In this document: positions 59,874-64,000 of the stretch, in pieces
Layout: the number at the start of each line of letters is the position of its first letter
Numbering within the stretch: the first letter of the stretch is position 1
Assembly: GCF_000025725.1 (NCBI RefSeq)
Contig: NC_013943.1
Coordinates: 1,240,001-1,304,000 of the forward strand
DNA: 64,000 bases
Direction: 5' to 3'
Source of the DNA: Denitrovibrio acetiphilus DSM 12809
GTDB lineage: Bacteria; Chrysiogenota; Deferribacteres; Deferribacterales; Geovibrionaceae
The notes under the pieces: generated by a model
What the model was told of the DNA's origin: nothing
The model's database searches: none
Seen by the model: the letters and a program-made list of their open reading frames with translations, nothing else
Position numbers and translations under genes: made by a program

Positions 59874-61520
59874 TTAGTCTATTATATTATGCATTACTTT
59901 AAGAACTTTGTTGCCTTCTTCGATATCTTTTGCTGTCATGCTCGCCGCAGTCATGTTCGATACCACAATATTAGTGATAAAGTTCAGCGGAGCAAGAATC
60001 AGAGCTGAAGATGTAGCCGGCATAATGCCTGTTGCGCCAAAGAATTCAACGTTATTTATCCAACCTACCATAGAAACAACAGCACCTATGAGACCGACAA
60101 GCATACCTGCCATTGCACCATACTTGTTTGACTTACCATACCATACCCCTAGAACTATTGCAGGGAATATAGCAGAACCTGCAATAGCAAACGCCATGGC
60201 AACTATCTGAGCGATAAGAGCTGGTGGTTTGAGTGCGGTTATGATGACACAGCATACGAGAACTGCTGTAAAGATACGGGCAGCCATAAGCTTCTCCTGC
60301 TCTGATGAGTCAGGGCGGAAGATTGTTGCGTACCAGTCGTGTGCGATAGCAGCGGCACCGGCAACCATAAGTCCTGCAACCGTGGAGAGACCGGCAGCCA
60401 GAGCACCGGAAGCAAGGTAACCCATGAAGAACAGTCCGAGACCAGCTCTTTCCGGTGCTGACAGTATGATAACGTCAGCGACGGCTTTACCGCCAGCCGG
60501 GTTGAAGAACTGACCAAGAGCTGCATAAGCAGGTGACGACCAGTACAGGATACCTATAAAGAACAGACCGTATACAACAGATTTTCTTGCGACATCTTCG
60601 TCTGTAACTGTATAGAAACGTACGAGGATGTGAGGCAGACCTGCTGTACCCACCATCAGCGTGAACGCAAGGGCGAAAAACTGATAGAATGTTCCGTTTG
60701 CCCATGGGGCTGTATAGTTTGCTGCCCAGTGAGCGCCTTCGCCTGTTGCTGTTGCAGCATTTGATATTATTGCACCGTATTCAATCTGCGGGAGTATTCC
60801 AGGTGTTCCGATCTGTGCGCCGTATTTGGCAAAGATGATAAACAGCGGAAGGAGGAAACCCGTGATAAGAACCACATATTGGATCTGTTGATTCTTTGTA
60901 ACTCCTTTTTGTCCTGACATGAGCATGTAAACAAGCACGATGCCCGCAGCAAAGAATACTGAACCTACATAGTTCATGCCGAATATCCAGCCGGAGATCA
61001 GTGCGATACCTTTGAACTGAGCTGTTGAGTAAGTTATAGCTATGATAACTGTAACAACTGCTGTGATCATTCTGATACCGTGAGAGTTATATCTGTCTCC
61101 GAGGAACTCGGGGATGGTGTATTTGCCGAAACGGCGCAGCTGTGAAGCTGTCAGTGTCAAGAGCAGAACATACCCGCCTGTCCAGCCGATAATATAGCCA
61201 AGTCCGAAAAAACCTTTGAGATAAAGCAGACCAGCAACACCCATAAAGGATGCAGCAGACATCCAGTCGGATGCAATCGCCATTCCGTTACCTACTGCGC
61301 CGATGTTACGCTCGGCAACCCAGTAGCCTTCGGTAGTTTTTACTTTCATCATCCAGCCTACTGTAAGGTAAAGACCTATGAAGGCTATCATGATGATTGC
61401 AGGCAGAAGTTTAAAACCTTTTTCAAGCTGAAAGAGCTCTTCGCCGGCAGCTGCATATGCGCCGCTGAAGGAGCCAATGACTAAAACGAGTGTAAAAAAC
61501 ATTTTCGTGTATTTGTTCAT
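59874..61520 (-). CDS. Sodium/solute symporter, VC_2705-type (acetate-permease-like)
   Basis: A 548-residue SSF-family transporter with about 13 transmembrane helices. After an apparent cleavable N-terminus (SFSGAYAAAGEE), it shows EGYWVAERNIGAVGNGMAIASDWMSAASFMG and ASGALAAGLSTVAGLMV, both characteristic of the ActP-like subfamily that pairs with a DUF4212 small subunit. Acetate or another short carboxylate is a likely substrate. It lies 11 bases after the DUF4212 gene, and shares the strong promoter at 61.9 kb. Strictly, specificity cannot be read from sequence. Confidence 0.9.
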   Translation of the reverse strand: MNKYTKMFFTLVLVIGSFSGAYAAAGEELFQLEKGFKLLPAIIMIAFIGLYLTVGWMMKVKTTEGYWVAERNIGAVGNGMAIASDWMSAASFMGVAGLLYLKGFFGLGYIIGWTGGYVLLLTLTASQLRRFGKYTIPEFLGDRYNSHGIRMITAVVTVIIAITYSTAQFKGIALISGWIFGMNYVGSVFFAAGIVLVYMLMSGQKGVTKNQQIQYVVLITGFLLPLFIIFAKYGAQIGTPGILPQIEYGAIISNAATATGEGAHWAANYTAPWANGTFYQFFALAFTLMVGTAGLPHILVRFYTVTDEDVARKSVVYGLFFIGILYWSSPAYAALGQFFNPAGGKAVADVIILSAPERAGLGLFFMGYLASGALAAGLSTVAGLMVAGAAAIAHDWYATIFRPDSSEQEKLMAARIFTAVLVCCVIITALKPPALIAQIVAMAFAIAGSAIFPAIVLGVWYGKSNKYGAMAGMLVGLIGAVVSMVGWINNVEFFGATGIMPATSSALILAPLNFITNIVVSNMTAASMTAKDIEEGNKVLKVMHNIID

Positions 61521-61530
61521 AGTGCGCTCC

Positions 61531-61833
61531 TTAATGCTCTGAATTCTTTACAAGTTTGTTCCACAGGATCACAAAGAAAAGACAAAGCAGAACAAAGCCG
61601 ACAGTTGTCCCCTGAGCTACCAGCCAGTAGTGCAGAGGGAAACCAATAAATGTTGCCTTGGTGAGCGGACCAATCCCTTGTGAGTCACCGGTAAGTTTCA
61701 AAAGTATTGGAGTTGTCATCCAGCAAAGAGCCCACAGCACGATGATGATCGATGCTGCCTTAACTTCAGCCTTAACGTGTGCACGTTTAGGGTTAAAAAA
61801 GCTGATGTCTAGCATTTTTTCTTTTTCGGTCAT
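61531..61833 (-). CDS. Symporter small subunit (DUF4212)
   Basis: A 100-residue protein with two transmembrane helices: ASIIIVLWALCWMTTPILL (about 27-45) and LVAQGTTVGFVLLCLFFVIL (about 71-90), joined by FIGFPLHYWLVAQ. This is the DUF4212 partner of VC_2705-type sodium/solute symporters. GGAGG lies upstream of the ATG. It is the first gene of the operon and directly precedes the permease gene. Confidence 0.92.
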   Translation of the reverse strand: MTEKEKMLDISFFNPKRAHVKAEVKAASIIIVLWALCWMTTPILLKLTGDSQGIGPLTKATFIGFPLHYWLVAQGTTVGFVLLCLFFVILWNKLVKNSEH

Positions 61834-61884
61834 ACATTACCTCCTTCTTGTCGCACCACAGTGAACTTTTTAAGGTGTCTGTTA

Positions 61885-61900
61885 ACTGTAGTATTACAGT
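61885..61900. promoter_or_regulatory. Operator-like interrupted palindrome at the symporter promoter
   Basis: ACTGTA and TACAGT form a perfect inverted repeat separated by GTAT. It covers the position where transcription from the adjacent promoter should start (about 61895), a classic place for a repressor site. Confidence 0.55.
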
Positions 61901-61901
61901 A

Positions 61902-61931
61902 ATAATAATATGACGTTTTAAAATATGTCAA
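61902..61931 (-). promoter_or_regulatory. Strong sigma-70-type promoter of the symporter operon
   Basis: On the minus strand: perfect TTGACA (61926-61931), 18-base spacer, TATTAT (61902-61907, five of six). It is 69 bases ahead of the DUF4212 start codon and drives the whole operon down to the CBS gene. Confidence 0.75.
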
Positions 61932-62485
61932 CAAAAAAATAACTACCAAGAAGGGCTTTGAGGCTGAAAATTGAAAATCAATTTTGTAAACCATGATTAA
62001 ATATAGTGATATTCTGATTTTTATTGTTGTGATAAAGTTAACAAAATATGCCGAAGTTTAAAATGAATTAAAGAATAAAGCAGGATTTGAAAAGTATAAT
62101 CGGCTATATATTTGTTTTTATATACTTGTAAAATCAGACTATTTGTAAATAATGTAAATTTTATAATATCATATGTAGAAAGATGAATTGAGTGACTCGG
62201 GAGTTAATTGCAGTGTGGGATTTATTCATAAAATCGCAGATTTAATAATGATATAAAAAATCAATTATGTATACTGTATACGAGCTCGTGTAATTATAAT
62301 AGTGTTATATAAAAATCAAAATACTTCATTGTCTGCTGATGCAGGTGTTCACAGCAGATGCTTGATTACAGAAATTAAGATGCATTTCTCAATTTTCATG
62401 AGTGGTTATAAACAAGAATACACTATGGATGAACAAATTCATATCGAAGTTGACTTCTGAGTAATTTAATTAATTCAAAAAAAAA
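61932..62485. other. AT-rich intergenic stretch with two abutting palindromes
   Basis: No gene seen. At 62269-62281 GTATAC-T-GTATAC and at 62280-62289 ACGAGCTCGT are palindromes that touch each other. They could be a protein-binding site, but they lie ~340 bases from the symporter promoter. The rest is AT-rich and featureless. Confidence 0.4.
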
Positions 62486-62730
62486 TAGATTCCCACGGGT
62501 AAACCCTTGTTTCTATTGCTTCGCATGTGCTTAACACACTAAGTTACAACTTCGTTGTCACAGTTAGAACATGTGCAAAATACGTCACTGCAAAGCCCAC
62601 AGGGCTGTGGCAACCTCTGAACTCGTTAGTTAATCCTGAGATTGCTTCGTCATTTTACATTCCTCGCAATGACTTTTAAGCTCTAAAGCTGTGATTAGTT
62701 CATTCATCCACGCATAAATGCCTGGTGTCC
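62486..62730 (-). repeat. Interspersed ~230-bp non-coding repeat, copy C (inverted)
   Basis: Read on the minus strand it matches copies A and B in order: GGATGAATGAACTAATCACAG, GTCATTGCGAGGAATG, ATGACGAAGCAATCTCAGG, CAGAGGTTGCCACAG, CAGTGACGTATTTTGCACAT, GACAACGAAGTTGTAACTT, TTAAGCACATGCGAAGCAAT, and it shares with copy A a closing GGGAATCTA. It is closest to copy A. Confidence 0.87.
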
Positions 62731-62798
62731 TGCCTTAGACCGCATAAAATATACCGAAAATGGGTATGGGGTTTGTTCTGAGTTGTTGAAAGTGAAAA

Positions 62799-62828
62799 GC
62801 GGTTTTTAGCATTAAAACTAAAAACCGC
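62799..62828 (-). terminator. Rho-independent terminator after the lipoprotein gene
   Basis: An 11-bp perfect stem (GCGGTTTTTAG with CTAAAAACCGC, eight-base loop) five bases after the stop codon, followed on the minus strand by TTTTCACTTTC. Confidence 0.8.
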
Positions 62829-62833
62829 AATTA

Positions 62834-63310
62834 TTATTTAATGAAAAGTATAATTTCCCCTGTAACCTCATCAGGTTCAACAAGGGGGGTAGCTTCGTCT
62901 CTGGTAATAAGGAAGCTGTCTTCCTGTACTGGTAGATATTTGTAATGGATTTTGATCACCCCTGCTGTTTCTTTGGCAATGTTGAGTGTCATTTTTTTGT
63001 GGGCTCTGTTTTTTAGGCTGCCCAGATTCTTATAATTATAAGAAACCTTTGAATCAGAAGTTATCTGACCTCCATCCTCATAGTTTACAGTGAGGCTTTT
63101 CATAAATATCTTTCCGACATTTTTTACAGACATATTTATGATTTTTTTATCCGGCATGTCCTTAACGCTGTAGAATATTGCTATATGATCATCTTTTGCA
63201 GATTGATCATAGGTTGTTTTCAGGTCATCTGTGGAGTTAAAGCCCATTTTTGGTCCATAGCAGCCGACAAGCAGCAGCAGAAGCACTGGCAGTAGATAAA
63301 ATTTGCGCAT
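62834..63310 (-). CDS. Uncharacterised lipoprotein
   Basis: Not recognised. A 158-residue protein with a clear lipoprotein signal (LLLLVGC, Cys17) and a single beta-rich domain: HIAIFYSVKDMPDKKIINMSV, VGKIFMKSLTVNYEDGG and VIKIHYKYLPVQED look like strands of an immunoglobulin-like sandwich. AGGAGAT-like sequence (GGAGATC) precedes the ATG. It lies 19 bases after the coiled-coil gene and three genes run together here toward the window end. Confidence 0.75.
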   Translation of the reverse strand: MRKFYLLPVLLLLLVGCYGPKMGFNSTDDLKTTYDQSAKDDHIAIFYSVKDMPDKKIINMSVKNVGKIFMKSLTVNYEDGGQITSDSKVSYNYKNLGSLKNRAHKKMTLNIAKETAGVIKIHYKYLPVQEDSFLITRDEATPLVEPDEVTGEIILFIK

Positions 63311-63329
63311 AATGATCTCCGGTTTAGTT

Positions 63330-63740
63330 TTAGTTGTTATTTTTCCCCTCTTGCTCCTCTGTGTCTTCTTCAGATGGTTCCACAGGGATAGAGTTCGCCG
63401 TCAGAACCTTCTGTGATTCTATATTTACAATATCAACATCATCATCAGCTTCATCTGGAAGGTCTTCTTCAGATTCTGTTGAGGCAGCCTTCAGCAGTTC
63501 TTCTTTCTCACTGATATCGTTTTCTATGTTTTTAATATAAGTGTAGTCAGGCTCAAAAAGTTCCGGATCAAGCTCCCCGTTCTCAATAAGCTCCAGAACT
63601 TTGTTTCCCAGTAATGTTGTTCGTTCGTCTTTCTTTTTGTTGAGAGAGGTGATCTCTATTTTGATCTTACTGGTTTTGGCAAATTTAAGGATTTCATTTT
63701 TCCCCTTATCAAAGCTCTCTTTAACCCATTTGGTATCCAT
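63330..63740 (-). CDS. Uncharacterised acidic coiled-coil protein
   Basis: Not recognised. 136 residues: a basic helical N-terminus (WVKESFDKGKNEILKFAKTSKIKIEITSL is helix then strand), a heptad-like centre (about 62-85), and a very acidic tail rich in Glu and Asp (about 88-136). No signal peptide or membrane segment. GGAGGAA precedes the ATG. It is co-directional with its neighbours, 12 bases after the partial gene at the window end. Confidence 0.7.
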   Translation of the reverse strand: MDTKWVKESFDKGKNEILKFAKTSKIKIEITSLNKKKDERTTLLGNKVLELIENGELDPELFEPDYTYIKNIENDISEKEELLKAASTESEEDLPDEADDDVDIVNIESQKVLTANSIPVEPSEEDTEEQEGKNNN

Positions 63741-63752
63741 TGGTTCCTCCGG

Positions 63753-64000
63753 TTAGTTAATGATCTGGTCTATTCTGGACTTTTGCCAGAATATCATAGC
63801 CATCATTATTATATTTAATATAAACGAGATGAAGAATAATGCCATCCATCCGTTGAAACTTTTATCAGTAATTTCTAAAAACGATGAATCCTTGAGGTGT
63901 ATCCAGTTACCGTCGGATGTGGCAACGAAATCAGACGGAAGATATTTGCCTGTTTTTATCCCTTCTGCTACCTGTTTCGCTGAAATGTTTTTAATTACCA
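63753..64000 (-). CDS. C-terminal part of a membrane protein with a GYF_2-like domain (cut by window edge)
   Basis: The last 82 codons of a gene whose start lies beyond base 64000. The readable part includes ISAKQVAEGIKTGKYLPSDF and SDGNWIHLKD, which resemble the GYF_2 fold, then one transmembrane helix (GWMALFFISFILNIIMMAMIF) near the C-terminus and a short basic tail. Such domains often pair with zinc ribbons, but the N-terminus is missing. It precedes the coiled-coil gene in the same operon. Confidence 0.6.
   Translation of the reverse strand, partial: VIKNISAKQVAEGIKTGKYLPSDFVATSDGNWIHLKDSSFLEITDKSFNGWMALFFISFILNIIMMAMIFWQKSRIDQIIN

Noticed and set aside
61885-61900. ACTGTA-N4-TACAGT as a LexA box
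   Set aside because: CTGT and ACAG are six bases apart rather than the eight of the E. coli site, and the operon is not a DNA-damage operon.

Overview
The window (about 40% GC by eye, AT-rich intergenic DNA) comes from a Gram-negative, probably anaerobic or microaerophilic bacterium. It encodes LptE, many lipoproteins with clear lipoboxes, a Tat-exported Hyb-type NiFe hydrogenase, a TAXI-TRAP importer, an acetate-type Na+/solute symporter, several c-di-GMP-type signalling proteins and a minimal Isc set. The mix fits Deferribacterota (Denitrovibrio/Geovibrio-like), but that assignment is inference. No rRNA, tRNA, CRISPR array, prophage or transposase gene was seen. The DNA is mostly chromosomal housekeeping in short, tightly overlapping operons.

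Layout. 0-5 kb (minus): a compact operon of polyprenyl diphosphate synthase, radical SAM protein AmrS, ApbE flavin transferase, a NusG-domain-II protein, a Gx-transporter-type membrane protein, Maf and an acyl-CoA ligase cut by the window edge; four of these match the flavin-based extracellular electron transfer gene set. 5-12 kb: a methyltransferase-like protein, RidA, HflK/HflC, a second EF-G, an unknown membrane protein, an IHF-like protein and a MerR regulator. 12-16.5 kb: a FecR-domain protein divergent from three LPP20-type lipoproteins interleaved with an MltC-like transglycosylase, then a STAS protein. 16.5-21 kb: an orphan hydrogenase-type cytochrome b and HD, HD-GYP and EAL-HDOD proteins. 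21-26 kb: ACT-malic enzyme and TAXI-TRAP importer. 26-31.6 kb (minus): hybOABCD hydrogenase operon.

32-37 kb: an rRNA methyltransferase, a small zinc-ribbon membrane protein, and a helicase fused to an exonuclease (MrfA-MrfB-like). 37-42 kb (minus): phoU-phoB-phoR with a Na/Pi cotransporter and no Pst genes. 42-48 kb: trmJ, a transglycosylase, sfsA, and leuS-lptE-holA. 48-55 kb (plus): GAF-HD-GYP and receiver proteins, birA, coaX, a RodZ-like protein, an aspartate-semialdehyde-dehydrogenase-like protein, then a NifS/IscS-like protein, IscU and Nfu. 55-62 kb (minus): a symporter operon (DUF4212 plus SSF permease) followed by a small membrane protein, a cNMP/CBS/DUF294 protein, an acetyl-CoA-synthetase-like protein and a CBS protein. 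62.8-64 kb: three uncharacterised envelope or coiled-coil proteins.

The most notable observations: the IscS-like protein lacks the PLP-binding lysine and other pocket residues although IscU is intact; the acetyl-CoA-synthetase-like protein beside the symporter lacks the catalytic lysine and has a broken nucleotide-binding loop; the helicase and exonuclease are fused; an interrupted palindrome sits on the predicted start site of a strong promoter ahead of the symporter operon; and a ~230-bp interspersed non-coding repeat occurs three times.
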